Shown here: piece by piece, positions 9,301-18,306 of the stretch | How positions within the stretch are numbered: position 1 is the stretch's first letter | How the letters are laid out: the number at the start of each line of letters is the position of its first letter | Source of the DNA: an uncultured Clostridia bacterium | GTDB lineage: Bacteria > Bacillota > Clostridia > Christensenellales > Borkfalkiaceae | DNA: 43,372 nucleotides | Direction of reading: 5' to 3' | Assembly (NCBI GenBank): GCA_944328495.1 | Contig: CALVHR010000016.1 | Coordinates: forward strand, 1-43,372 | Notes under the pieces: generated by a model | What the model was told of the DNA's origin: nothing | Database searches by the model: none | Seen by the model: the letters and a program-made list of their open reading frames with translations, nothing else | Program-made: the position numbers and the translations under genes

Positions 9301-10241
9301 ACGTTCTCCAACAGCATGGCATCCGCCTGCCACTTACTCATATCCGCCAGAAGAAAACGTGCTTCGGTATAGTCGTCGGTATAACTGTCTTTGCACACGC
9401 TGCAAGTATAAACGGTATACCCTCCCTCCGCGCAGGTAGGTTGGACCGTTTGTGGATCATATGTGTGCGCTTCACTCTCCACCGTCACGGCAATCACCGA
9501 TTCCGGCCCTGCAATATAATCCGCGGAAGAAAAACTGTATACTCCATCCTTCCCTTCAATGACATCCCCGTTTACCTTAACGGCAATGATATGTTTGCCT
9601 TGTTCGGGCTGCACCGTAAAACTGACCCGAGTATCATTTCTGACCATTCCGCCACTGACGCCTTCGGTGAACCGGACCGACGCAGGCGCGGTCAAAGGAT
9701 AGGTTCTCTCTGCCGTATTCACTGCAATTATTATCTGCGGCGCACTCTCCGAAAGATAATCACCCGCCGCAAATACAAACGTCCCGTTTTCCGCCTCGAG
9801 CGGATTATCATTAACGGTGACCGAAGACAGCACTTCCTCTGCCGGAACATCGACCGTAAAAGAAACAATGCTCTCTACCGTAACTTTCCCCTCATTTGTC
9901 CCGCTTGTAAAGGTCACGGAAGCGGGAGCCTGAACAGGGTAAAGAATTGCCTCACGCGCAAGCGTAACGCGCACGTCTCCTCCGGGCATTACAAATACAT
10001 TGTCTTCGATCGTTATCGGATTTTTTCCGCTCACTGCGGAAAGGGTGTAAGAATATCCGAATTGTTCTTCATATGATAGCCCTACTTTCTGCCCTTCTGC
10101 GGCAGTGCTTACGCTTTTTCCGTCCACGAGAAAGGTAATTCCATCTCCGGTCAGCGCATAACTTTTTGCCGCGCACGCAGCAAAAATACCGACAAGCGCA
10201 ACAACCATCAAAACCATCCAAAAGCATTTTACTCTTTTCAT
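6393..10241 (-). CDS. Large multidomain surface lipoprotein, glycan-binding or adhesin-like
   Basis: A 1282-residue lipoprotein (lipobox FAAC, Cys23). I place the start at the ATG at 10241 because AAGGAGG lies just upstream and the signal peptide begins there; an upstream in-frame Met would add 18 residues without a better ribosome site. The N-terminal third has tandem repeats of about 60 residues (SVTFTSG, SVRFTEG types). Two jelly-roll-like domains follow, separated by CxxC knuckles (TCSVC, ECEVC, TCAVC), then a Listeria-Bacteroides repeat (DFAGWY). The tail has two copies of the spacer-plus-cysteine unit (CGSGGDD near 905, CNCGGGD near 1178) also found in the 2004-residue neighbour. No catalytic domain is visible, so a binding or scaffold role for the same glycan is likely. 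Its TGA stop overlaps the next ATG. Confidence 0.85.
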   Translation of the reverse strand: MKRVKCFWMVLMVVALVGIFAACAAKSYALTGDGITFLVDGKSVSTAAEGQKVGLSYEEQFGYSYTLSAVSGKNPITIEDNVFVMPGGDVRVTLAREAILYPVQAPASVTFTSGTNEGKVTVESIVSFTVDVPAEEVLSSVTVNDNPLEAENGTFVFAAGDYLSESAPQIIIAVNTAERTYPLTAPASVRFTEGVSGGMVRNDTRVSFTVQPEQGKHIIAVKVNGDVIEGKDGVYSFSSADYIAGPESVIAVTVESEAHTYDPQTVQPTCAEGGYTVYTCSVCKDSYTDDYTEARFLLADMSKWQADAMLLENVSGGVKITQNRNDIWNYNFRYVEIDIQTDKYFLIDFDGMTASAFAVQFSETADECKQIFTQGGRYVIPLSEMGITTSGTYGLNIYLEGAQNSIAYVRDLTFLSAQDETIHRYKETSRVEATCHGSGEIDYECEVCGRMHIESIEARFLFSDPEKWMSGIQLDYRNYAAVFTMTTEDGRSVAYRKISLSSGQYLYFGGTGKFKVAICKEGEETENVVVAEQEFNGNTVRVPLGSAVEEEGTYLLRVYVVGAKDSVHTVSECSILNSESEEIHSFGNWEEDENGKSRTCAVCGKVDRVDKIAVIFSVDGKNETVKVYPGEKAERPADPSKQGYDFAGWYCNDNLFDFESPVTQQITLIARFTPKTDTAYKIEYYEQQADGTYRLVSTAEMKGTTDAKVEAGAYTPENENLLPDLSHEDSLTEGIVAADGSLVLRVYYSAEKVTAYDLSGMRGAESVKAVFEAGTIEDGTMVMMELRDGNNAVQHRLYARANGSVAEFDTSGLDLRGYKAVVAAESDGAEVSSLSTQAAIVAKADIGKALASSTIRVDNIDIYGPQAKDLTEDGGVLANGATSIEVFYAGEFDYATVEMSGISYCGSGGDDSVFLQSGGETLGTFNFKSSGIYYFGAERSVTVTFTKEEYKSGIRLLIYKYCAKDWSECKTHPQEWVRGGEIVFYQANNAAETTIYAVNGVGAEYVAPSGQLFVRADGLAAGTVTATFAGAESGDAAMLAVCDESGNTLATYYAQVSEDKTAVFAVEERSDTVLLAGVTSTGVSADAFRAEGAASVESLGKALYDSSVTSVVTTYYARPSLSLTQEGDIVTTESAMYRQNYWVSDGAKPLNGYDYSFVYNGDLSNVTSITIDYSFKKICNCGGGDWFWITNGSQVVGHFSCQDKANATYEGTIKIEGDKLALCTSDTFHIFYGFGCSLKNAAHVGETLTFGELKFNLNYELAETLVMDVSAQIEFVPQEGQE

Positions 10242-10308
10242 TTTTTCCTCCTTATAATTCCGCTTGAAAAGGGATAAAATCCCATAGTCTTTCAAAAGTT
10301 AACTCCAA

Positions 10309-12267
10309 TCATCCATGGGTTAATCCGACCTCGGTTTCCGTCAATTTTCGCTCCCCGTCATAAAATGCAAACCGATAAATTCCCTCTCGCAGCGTACGAG
10401 CGTGCCGTGTTTCATCCCAAACCGTGAGATCTTCTGCATCGACAAAAAACTCCGCTTCCGCGCACTCTCCCGGTGCCAGTGCATATTTTTCAAACGCAAC
10501 CAACTCGCGAGCGGGAACATCCTCGCCCGGCTTTTGCACGAAGAGCATCGCGGTTTCCTCCCCCGCCATGTCTCCGACATTGCAAATGCGCACTCTGCAT
10601 ACAACTCCTCCGTCCTGCACCATGCATGTCATGTCCGAATATTTAAAGGACGTATAGCTCAAACCGTAGCCAAACGGAAAGCGCACCGGAATATTGCGCG
10701 TATCGTAATACCGATACCCTGTATAAATTCCTTCCGCGTAATCCAATCTGGCCTTCTCTTTCGCATAGTACGGATAGGACGGGTTGTCCTCATAACGGAT
10801 GGGAAACGTTTCCGCGAGCCTGCCGCTGAAATTGTGTTTCCCAGAAAGAAGGAGCGCGATCGCTTCGCCAGCCGCTTCACCGCCGAAATACATCTGTACG
10901 ATCCCCTGCACCTTTTCCGCGTACGGCATTTCCGTGACACTTCCCGTCTGCAACAGCACAACAACCCGCTCACAACAGCAGCTTACCCCGTCAATCAATC
11001 GCAGATGCTTTTCAGGAAGAGCCAATGTGGCGCGATCGGACGATTCTTCCTCCGAATAGTCGTCGCAATCGAGAAATACCAGAGCTGTCCCGCTCTTTTT
11101 TGCCAGTTCGCACGCCTCGCGCATGCATTGTTCGTCATACGGTTCATTGCGCTTATAGCCGCGGGCAAACGGAACATTGCCGTATAGTTTTTGAAGCTCT
11201 GCCAGAGGGGACGAAACCCTGTAGCTTTCCACGCGCGAACTGCCTTCCCCCTGAATGCGCGGAGTGACCGCGGCGTCTCCGATGACGCAGAAATCCCCGC
11301 GCAGCGGCAGTACTCCTTCGTTTTTCAAAAGAACCATTCCGCCCAGCGCAATTTTGAGCGCAACGTCGTACCCTTTTTCGAAATCAACGGGCTCTCCTTT
11401 TTTCCCCGAACACTGCTCCCGCAGCCGCAAAAGCCGCGCGCAAGAACGATCCAAAGCTTCTTTCCCCTCTGCGCCGCCCGCTATCTGCAACACTTTTTCC
11501 TTTGAACCATGATATTCGAATCCCATTTCGAGATCACAGCCTGCAAGCAGGGCTTGCGCACGATCGCGCACGGCGCCCCAGTCGCTGATCACGGTTCCCT
11601 CAAAACCCAGCGTTTCGCGCAAAAGTTCTTCCAAAACCTCCCTGCTTTGCGCGCAGTACTGCCCATGATAGCGATTGTACGCCGCCATCACCGTAAAGGG
11701 CTGTACCTTGGCGATTATCCGCTCAAAGGAACGCAGATAGATCTCACGTAGGGCGCGTTCCCCGATTACCACATCCACATTGTAACGGTCAAACTCGGTG
11801 TTATTCCCGAAATAATGCTTCAGACTGCACCCCACCCCGCAGGATTGCACACCCTGTATGTACGCCGCTGCGATTTCGCTCGTCAGCACAGGGTCCTCGC
11901 TCATATATTCGAAATTTCTGCCGCCGATGGGCGTGCGCTTATGATTGATGCCGGGGCCGAGCAAAACATCAACCCCGAAATGCGCCGCTTCTGTTCCGAT
12001 CTGCTTTCCTACTGCATATGCTGCACGGCGGTCAAAGGATGATGCGAGCAGCGCGATCCCGGGGAAACAGGTCGCCTTGTAACTCGCATGTCTGTTGTGC
12101 TTATCTGTCGCCGTTGATTCCGGATTTTCGCAACGCACCCCCACGGGGCCGTCCGCAAAGCGCAGTGGGCGTATTCCCAATCGCGGAACGCTTCCCGAAA
12201 TCCACGGCTCCGCTCCGATCACAAGATCGGCCTTTTCTTCCAAAGTCAGATCATCCGGCTTATTCAT
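10309..12267 (-). CDS. Glycoside hydrolase family 3 enzyme (beta-glycosidase), cytoplasmic
   Basis: A 652-residue GH3 protein with no signal peptide. Family features visible are the N-terminal barrel with KHYFGNN, the nucleophile Asp229 in VISDWGAV, the C-terminal alpha/beta sandwich with an SEEESSDR loop that would supply the acid/base glutamate (about Glu408), and a fibronectin-III-like tail from about 560. The gene lies 15 bases downstream of the GH38 gene, with a weak AAAGAGA ribosome site. GH3 includes beta-glucosidases, beta-xylosidases and others; the sequence alone does not fix the substrate. It should act on oligosaccharides imported by the ABC system of the same operon. Confidence 0.93.
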   Translation of the reverse strand: MNKPDDLTLEEKADLVIGAEPWISGSVPRLGIRPLRFADGPVGVRCENPESTATDKHNRHASYKATCFPGIALLASSFDRRAAYAVGKQIGTEAAHFGVDVLLGPGINHKRTPIGGRNFEYMSEDPVLTSEIAAAYIQGVQSCGVGCSLKHYFGNNTEFDRYNVDVVIGERALREIYLRSFERIIAKVQPFTVMAAYNRYHGQYCAQSREVLEELLRETLGFEGTVISDWGAVRDRAQALLAGCDLEMGFEYHGSKEKVLQIAGGAEGKEALDRSCARLLRLREQCSGKKGEPVDFEKGYDVALKIALGGMVLLKNEGVLPLRGDFCVIGDAAVTPRIQGEGSSRVESYRVSSPLAELQKLYGNVPFARGYKRNEPYDEQCMREACELAKKSGTALVFLDCDDYSEEESSDRATLALPEKHLRLIDGVSCCCERVVVLLQTGSVTEMPYAEKVQGIVQMYFGGEAAGEAIALLLSGKHNFSGRLAETFPIRYEDNPSYPYYAKEKARLDYAEGIYTGYRYYDTRNIPVRFPFGYGLSYTSFKYSDMTCMVQDGGVVCRVRICNVGDMAGEETAMLFVQKPGEDVPARELVAFEKYALAPGECAEAEFFVDAEDLTVWDETRHARTLREGIYRFAFYDGERKLTETEVGLTHG

Positions 12268-12282
12268 TGTAGTTGTCTCTTT

Positions 12283-15200
12283 TCATGTATTCTCTCTTTT
12301 TCTTCGAATGCGGAATGTTTTAATCTCATACGGCCCGAATTCCGCCCCAAAACCGTTGTTTACGATCTCTGCAGCAGTAATTGTCCGCTCCAAAAGATCG
12401 GTTTCCTCTGCGCTGAAAACGGGTATTCCCAAGGTAAATTCGCATGATGTCCGCCCGCCGAACGATTCAAACGCTCGAACAATGATCCCGTCGCCGTCTT
12501 CTGCCCGTTTGACCGTCTCGATCACCACGGATTTGCAGTTCGTACGGATCAATGAAAAGCGCGCGTCCAACCGCCCGTGCCCTGCCGCGGGAAGCGCGAG
12601 AAAAGGATCGTTGAGCAGATATGCCTGCCCGATTACGTCCGCTTCCCGATAATCGCCTTCGTGCGGCAACAAACTGTATACGAAAACATGTTTTCCCTGA
12701 TCGGCTTGCCCGTACGGATAGGTGCCGCAGGTAAGAAGGGTCAGCCCGAGTTTCCCGTCGCCCGCGCTGTGCCCGTATTTGCAGTCGTTTAACAGGCTCA
12801 CGCCGTATCCGTATTCGGACAGATCGACAAATTTATGCGCGCACGTTTCAAATTTTGCCGCGTCCCAAGACGTGTTTTTATGCGTCGGCCGAGATACCGC
12901 GCCGAACTGAATGTCGTATACGGCGCGATCGGCATGGATCGCCAGATCCGATTCGGATCGAAGCACTACATGGTGCTCGTGCCAATCGATTTCCGTTTCA
13001 AAATCGATGCGCGGCATATTTTCATACAGCCAGACTGTCTGCACGATCGCAGAATCGCGGAACGCACGCCGAAAACACACGCCGCGGCGCACTCCGTCAT
13101 TGACCGTCTGAACGGAAACAACCCGAATTTTTTCCAGAGGTTTTTCCGCGTAATAGTCTTTCAGTTCCCAATTATCGAACTCGTACGGCAGATTTTCGTA
13201 TGCAATCAGGCGATTGCATGCCCCGCCTTTGCGTACGACTTCCCGCCCGCAACGTTTGTCATACAGCGAAATGATGCTGCCGTCCCTGTCAAAACGTATC
13301 CTGTACAGCGCACTCTCCATCCCGCGCGCGCTTGCGCGGATGGTATTGTTGAAGCGAAATTCGTTTATGACGGCGTACCCCTTTGCAGGAATATTTTTTA
13401 CCCCCGCCGTAACGCCGTTAACGCGAACCGTCGCTTCACCCTCGTAACAGCCCGGATTGAATACGAGCGTTCCCTCCTGCGCAACATTTTCCGCAATTGC
13501 CGCAAGCGCCGCGCCTTCGATGCCGTCCAGAGAAGCCTTGATTTGTTTATATTCTTCATCTGCGGCATCATACACCGCGCCGACCGAGGAGCCGGGAAGA
13601 ATATCGTGAAATTGATTTGTCAGCGCCGCAAGCAAACAGCGTTCAAGTTCCTTTGCAGGGTATTCCCTTCCGCAAAGCGCAGACGCAAGCATGCTTTCCA
13701 ATTCGCTCCGCCAGAGCGCAAACTCCGTTTTGCGGTTCGCACGCTTGATCTTTGCAACCGAAGTATAGGTGCCGCGATGAAATTCGAGGTACAGTTCCCC
13801 GACCCAGCGCGGAACGCGCTTGCCGCGCAGATTTTTGCGAAGCTGCGCAAAAAATGCGCCGCTTTGCGCAAAAAACGTGCGCGCACATCCCTTCACCCCT
13901 TCGGACAGATACCCGATGCGCTCGATCATTTCAGGGGTCGTGCCGCCTCCGCCGTCGCCATGTCCGCAGGGCATCAGCACGTCTTTCGTGAGCTCTTTGT
14001 CGCTCAGACGAAAATATGTCCCCTCCGCCTCCGCCGCCGTACCTTCTCCGTTGTACGTTACAAAATTGTAGCTGCGCTCCCCTTTCACTTTGCGCTGTGT
14101 CGTCAAAAAGTACGACAAGATCTGCGTCCCGTCTATTCCCTGCCAGTCAAAAATCTCGTGCGGCATGCGATTGGTTTCATTCCAGCTGATCTTGCTGGTC
14201 ACAAACACATCCACTCCGCTTTTTTTCAAGATCTGCGGTAGCGCGGCGCTGTACCCGAATACGTCCGGGAGCCAACAAATTCGGCTTTCCTTCCCGAACT
14301 GTTTCTGAAAATACTGCTTCCCTTTGAGCACCTGCCGCACAAGCGACTCGCCCGAAGTGAGGTTGCAATCCGCTTCCACCCACATCGCGCCTTCGCTCTC
14401 CCACGTACCTTGTCTTACCTTCTCGCGGATCCTTTCAAACATGTCCGGATCCTGTTCCCGCACGCATTCATACAGTGCGGGTTGGGACGACATAAAACGA
14501 TACTGCGGATATTCGTCCAGCAGAGAGAGCGCCGTTCCGAAGGAACGCAGTGCTTTTTCGCGCGTCTGCTCTTTGGTCCAGAGCCACGCATAGTCGATGT
14601 GCGTATGGCCGATCGCCCACACCGCGGGAAAACGATGCCCGTCCGTAAGAGAAGATAGAATTTTATGCGCCTTATCGACAGACGCATAAAACGCCGAAGA
14701 GTAAGGCTTTGCAAAATCGAGTGCGTTGCAAGCATCCGCAAGCGTATTCGAAAGCTCTGCACGAAGCGCCGTTTCATCCTCGGTATAGCCGAGAATGTCG
14801 CACAATACCGAAAAGCGTATCCTGAGCGCATGAACGCGCTCGTCACGGACAAAAAAACGCACCGAAACAGGCAAATATTTTCTTTCGTCCACCCCCGAAT
14901 ACATATATGCGGTCACTTCCCGCACTTCTTTGGGGAACGGAACGGCACGATGATTTACATCCAAGCCGCGCACGGCTTTGCCGTCATAAAACAACAGCAT
15001 CTGCGGATTGCACGCATCCCAGCCCGAACTGCCGGTATCGATCTCCAAATAAAGCGTCCGCCCATCCTCCGCCGCAAGAGCGGGAGGCGAAAATTGCAGC
15101 CACGCGTGCATGTCCGCCGCGCACCGCCAGAGCCCGTCGAACGGCTCAAACTGTCGGGGGATCGCACCGTGCCGCGCATATCCCTTGCAGGATGCAAACT

Positions 15201-15294
15201 TCAGATCGGTCACCGTCTCCGAACGCACTTCTTCCAGTTCTGCCAGCTTTGCTTGTATGCATTCGTATCGCCTTTGATCTCGCTCGTTTGCCAT
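12283..15294 (-). CDS. Glycoside hydrolase family 38 alpha-mannosidase, cytoplasmic
   Basis: A 1003-residue GH38 enzyme of full family length. The zinc and catalytic motifs are clear: HTHIDYAW puts the metal ligands at His232 and Asp234, and WVEADCN gives the likely nucleophile Asp309. LPDVFGYSAALPQIL and the C-terminal beta-domains follow. No signal peptide is present, so it should trim alpha-mannosides inside the cell. The start at 15294 follows AAGGGGAAAGA. It sits nine bases after the lipoprotein gene and just before the GH3 gene, which suggests that the imported glycan carries alpha-mannose, though GH38 members also act on other alpha-mannosyl compounds. Confidence 0.95.
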   Translation of the reverse strand: MANERDQRRYECIQAKLAELEEVRSETVTDLKFASCKGYARHGAIPRQFEPFDGLWRCAADMHAWLQFSPPALAAEDGRTLYLEIDTGSSGWDACNPQMLLFYDGKAVRGLDVNHRAVPFPKEVREVTAYMYSGVDERKYLPVSVRFFVRDERVHALRIRFSVLCDILGYTEDETALRAELSNTLADACNALDFAKPYSSAFYASVDKAHKILSSLTDGHRFPAVWAIGHTHIDYAWLWTKEQTREKALRSFGTALSLLDEYPQYRFMSSQPALYECVREQDPDMFERIREKVRQGTWESEGAMWVEADCNLTSGESLVRQVLKGKQYFQKQFGKESRICWLPDVFGYSAALPQILKKSGVDVFVTSKISWNETNRMPHEIFDWQGIDGTQILSYFLTTQRKVKGERSYNFVTYNGEGTAAEAEGTYFRLSDKELTKDVLMPCGHGDGGGGTTPEMIERIGYLSEGVKGCARTFFAQSGAFFAQLRKNLRGKRVPRWVGELYLEFHRGTYTSVAKIKRANRKTEFALWRSELESMLASALCGREYPAKELERCLLAALTNQFHDILPGSSVGAVYDAADEEYKQIKASLDGIEGAALAAIAENVAQEGTLVFNPGCYEGEATVRVNGVTAGVKNIPAKGYAVINEFRFNNTIRASARGMESALYRIRFDRDGSIISLYDKRCGREVVRKGGACNRLIAYENLPYEFDNWELKDYYAEKPLEKIRVVSVQTVNDGVRRGVCFRRAFRDSAIVQTVWLYENMPRIDFETEIDWHEHHVVLRSESDLAIHADRAVYDIQFGAVSRPTHKNTSWDAAKFETCAHKFVDLSEYGYGVSLLNDCKYGHSAGDGKLGLTLLTCGTYPYGQADQGKHVFVYSLLPHEGDYREADVIGQAYLLNDPFLALPAAGHGRLDARFSLIRTNCKSVVIETVKRAEDGDGIIVRAFESFGGRTSCEFTLGIPVFSAEETDLLERTITAAEIVNNGFGAEFGPYEIKTFRIRRKRENT

Positions 15295-15303
15295 TCTTTC
15301 CCC

Positions 15304-17421
15304 TTATATCGGATCGGCCATTCCGCCATCCGCAATCAAGTATTCTGTTTCCGTCCCGTTTGCCGTGACGGTATATTTGTCCTTTTCGCCGTCCATGCGA
15401 ATGGAATATTCCACGCCGTTTAACCGGATCCCCGAAACACCCGCACTGCGATCAAAGAGGTTGATCGCGCCGATGCCTCCCTCGTGATACATGAATCCGT
15501 TCAAAAGCCAGACGTTGTCGATCATCAAAATTGCCCCAAACAGGCTCGGGCGCACTCCCTCGCAGACCGTCCCGCGCCAGACCGAATTGTACAGTTCGCC
15601 GATAAATCCCGAGCGCGGGATGTCGCGCAAAAGTGCCTGTACCATGTCCGCGGCGATGTCCGCTCTGCCGTTACGCACAAACCCGTACAGTGTGTACGCC
15701 CAGTCATCGTATTTGACACTTCCGAACCCTGCGAATGCTTTTTCCGGATCGTACTGCGACACGGCAAAATTTAAAACTTTTTCCAGCGCATCCCCCGTCA
15801 GTTCATCGCACCAGAGCGATTTACATACCCAAAGCGGAGTACCGGGATCCCGTGAACCGTCATTGACAAAATAACGCTGTACCGGCTCTTCCCCAGCAAA
15901 AAACCACTCGCACATATTTGCGTACATGGCATCTGCCTTGCCCTGCCAATAGGCGACATCGTCCGTACGCCCCAGTTCGGTGCAGATCTTCACCATAAAT
16001 TTGAGATCCACGAGATATGCGGCAACAAAATCGATGTCCCGTTCATTCACATCGTCATGCGACCCGCTTAAAATCCAGCGCGGATTTTCAAAGCGCCAAT
16101 TTAAATAATTTGTAAGCGGTTCGATGCATTGTTCCAGCTTTTCACGGTCATTTTTCGCCGTATAGCAGATCCAAACCGTCTGCGCCTTGTTCGAAGGAAG
16201 CGATTCCCCCTGAATGTTTCCGTCTTCGGGAATGGTCGACATTGTACCCAGGCACAGCTCCCATGCAATATCCGGATCCACAAACGCGTACATCTGCGTC
16301 CCGTACAGCGACTCCCAGACGCACGAATATTTGCTTTCCGGACTTCCAGACGACCACATGGACGCCTTGCCCAACGAAAGCGAACGATAGGAAAAATTCG
16401 TATTTTCCGGCAAAACATTGGACAAAAGCATCGTCCACGAACGATAATAATAACTGCGGATGTCCGAAGCCGTAATCCCATTGCTCTCCAAATCATACAG
16501 CTCAAAAGTCTGCGGCAAAGGCACGCGCGACAAGAGTTCGTTCCAATATATTTCGCGCTCCCCCGCCGCACTTACGAAATCGTTGTTCACATACGGCGCC
16601 TTTGCCCGCGACACGACATCCTCCGTAGTCTCACCGTATCCGCCGACCCCGACCGAAACGGATACAAACTCCGTCCCTTCCGCAGGAGTAAAGCACCACA
16701 CGCCCGTCTGGTCTGGCTCCTCGTATGCCGTGCCCCCATCCGAAAAATCACTTTGCGAATTGTAAAAGCTCCATTCCCCGGGACAGGAAACCCCGATCGC
16801 AACGGTAATGCCGTCCGCTCTGCGGTAGACGAATGTTCCGTCCTGCATGCGCATAAAATTTGAATTCCCGGCAGCATACCCGCCCCAAAGCGCGATCGCC
16901 TTGCCGTTGGTCGTCAGGTTTCGGACAACGGTCTCGTTATCGTAAAAATAGTCATACGCCTCGATGCTTAAACCGCTGTCGTATTCCGCCGCATACGTCA
17001 GCCTGTCGGGACGCCAGCCGTTTTCAAACCCGTCCCTCGCATATAAATGCCCTCCGTACGGATTTACGCCCGCAACACCGAGCACGTTTTCCGCAATTTT
17101 CCCGGAGGAACTGTAATCCAGCACGCCGATGTCGATGGTCAGTTCGGCACGGTTGAAAAACTGTGTCTGGCGCACATCCGTCGTGGAATTGCTGCTGAAA
17201 TCAAACGGATTGATCACAAGTTCACTGTCGGGCACGGAAAGCCAGCATTCCCGATCTTTCGACCGATCTTCCAGCGTTTCGACCCGCACGGCGCGCTCCG
17301 CCGTGTCCGTAACCGCTGCCCCGCCGTCCAAATACGTCTCCGTTTTTCCGCAGCCTACCGCTCCCGCACACAAAAGAAGGCCCATACCAAGTGCAAAAAA
17401 TCTCTTGCTCAATTTTATCAT
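15304..17421 (-). CDS. Secreted lipoprotein with six-hairpin glycosidase-like barrel
   Basis: A 705-residue lipoprotein (lipobox AVGC, Cys24) preceded by AAGGAGG. After the signal come a beta-rich domain (to about 270) and a helical domain with repeated Trp/Tyr-rich hairpins (RSWTMLLSN, CVWESLYGTQ, YDDWAYTLYG), the pattern of (alpha/alpha)6-barrel glycosidases such as GH63/GH37/GH78 relatives. Acidic candidates are near DDVNERD and WRGTVCEG. I do not recognise a specific family. It lies between the permease genes and the cytoplasmic glycosidases, and its lipid anchor places it outside the cell, where it could release the oligosaccharide that the transporter imports. The enzyme role is inference. 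Confidence 0.8.
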   Translation of the reverse strand: MIKLSKRFFALGMGLLLCAGAVGCGKTETYLDGGAAVTDTAERAVRVETLEDRSKDRECWLSVPDSELVINPFDFSSNSTTDVRQTQFFNRAELTIDIGVLDYSSSGKIAENVLGVAGVNPYGGHLYARDGFENGWRPDRLTYAAEYDSGLSIEAYDYFYDNETVVRNLTTNGKAIALWGGYAAGNSNFMRMQDGTFVYRRADGITVAIGVSCPGEWSFYNSQSDFSDGGTAYEEPDQTGVWCFTPAEGTEFVSVSVGVGGYGETTEDVVSRAKAPYVNNDFVSAAGEREIYWNELLSRVPLPQTFELYDLESNGITASDIRSYYYRSWTMLLSNVLPENTNFSYRSLSLGKASMWSSGSPESKYSCVWESLYGTQMYAFVDPDIAWELCLGTMSTIPEDGNIQGESLPSNKAQTVWICYTAKNDREKLEQCIEPLTNYLNWRFENPRWILSGSHDDVNERDIDFVAAYLVDLKFMVKICTELGRTDDVAYWQGKADAMYANMCEWFFAGEEPVQRYFVNDGSRDPGTPLWVCKSLWCDELTGDALEKVLNFAVSQYDPEKAFAGFGSVKYDDWAYTLYGFVRNGRADIAADMVQALLRDIPRSGFIGELYNSVWRGTVCEGVRPSLFGAILMIDNVWLLNGFMYHEGGIGAINLFDRSAGVSGIRLNGVEYSIRMDGEKDKYTVTANGTETEYLIADGGMADPI

Positions 17422-17436
17422 CCGATCCTCCTTGCT

Positions 17437-18294
17437 TCATTGCTTGATCCCCGAAACGGAGATCCCTTCGATAAAATACTTCTGACAGCAAAAATACATG
17501 ATGATCAGCGGCAGCATAGTCAGAACGTTTGCCGCCGAAATGATATTCCACTGCTTTGTATCGCCGATCTTGACCGTGTCGTACATCTGATACATGACCA
17601 ACGCAAGCGGTCTTTTTTCGGGAGCGCCGCTCAAGTACAAAAGCGGCCCCATAAAATCGTTCCAGCTCCCCGTAAACGTGAAAATACCCACGGTGATCAG
17701 GATGGGTACGCTCATGCGCATCGCAAGCGTCCAGTAATTGCGCCATTCTCCCGCACCGTCGATCTCCGCCGCTTCAAACAGCGTTTTCGGGATCCCGCGG
17801 AAAAACTGACGGATGAGAAAAACATTCATAATCCCTCCGCCCAAAAATGGAGGGATCCAAAACGGAAAAAACGTATCGATCCAACCCAGCCTCGTATACA
17901 GCGCATACATTGAGATCTGCAAAACTTGCCCCGGAATCATGACCGACATCAGGAGAAAGGAAAAAATATATTCTTTTTCCCGCACTTCGAACCGTGCAAA
18001 CGCGTACGCCACGAGCGAAGACGAAAACACCGTCCCGATCGTCGTGAGCACGGAAATATGCACCGAATTCCAAAGCCCGCGCAGATATCCCTGCTCGGTC
18101 ACCGACCGCACATAGTTATCGAGCGTGAACGGCTTGGGAATCAGGCTGTTTGCATTGCCTACCGCATCTTCAAAGGTCTTGAACGAGGTTGTAAACAGGG
18201 ACAAAAACGGGAGAATGAGTATCAGACTGCATACGATCAGCACGACATACCGCACCGTGCATCGCACCGTCTTCTTTGTCTTGGAAACTGTCAT
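17437..18294 (-). CDS. Sugar ABC transporter permease, MalG type
   Basis: A 285-residue inner-membrane permease with six hydrophobic segments. The EAA loop that contacts the ATPase is visible as LFEAAEIDGAGEWRNYW followed by SVPIL. It ends in a short tail typical of the second (MalG-like) subunit. AAAGGAGG precedes the ATG, and the gene is 12 bases from the upstream permease. Together with the neighbouring permease and binding protein it forms a carbohydrate-uptake system of the CUT1 kind; the ATPase is not encoded here. Confidence 0.95.
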   Translation of the reverse strand: MTVSKTKKTVRCTVRYVVLIVCSLILILPFLSLFTTSFKTFEDAVGNANSLIPKPFTLDNYVRSVTEQGYLRGLWNSVHISVLTTIGTVFSSSLVAYAFARFEVREKEYIFSFLLMSVMIPGQVLQISMYALYTRLGWIDTFFPFWIPPFLGGGIMNVFLIRQFFRGIPKTLFEAAEIDGAGEWRNYWTLAMRMSVPILITVGIFTFTGSWNDFMGPLLYLSGAPEKRPLALVMYQMYDTVKIGDTKQWNIISAANVLTMLPLIIMYFCCQKYFIEGISVSGIKQ

Positions 18295-18306
18295 ACCTGC
18301 CTCCTT

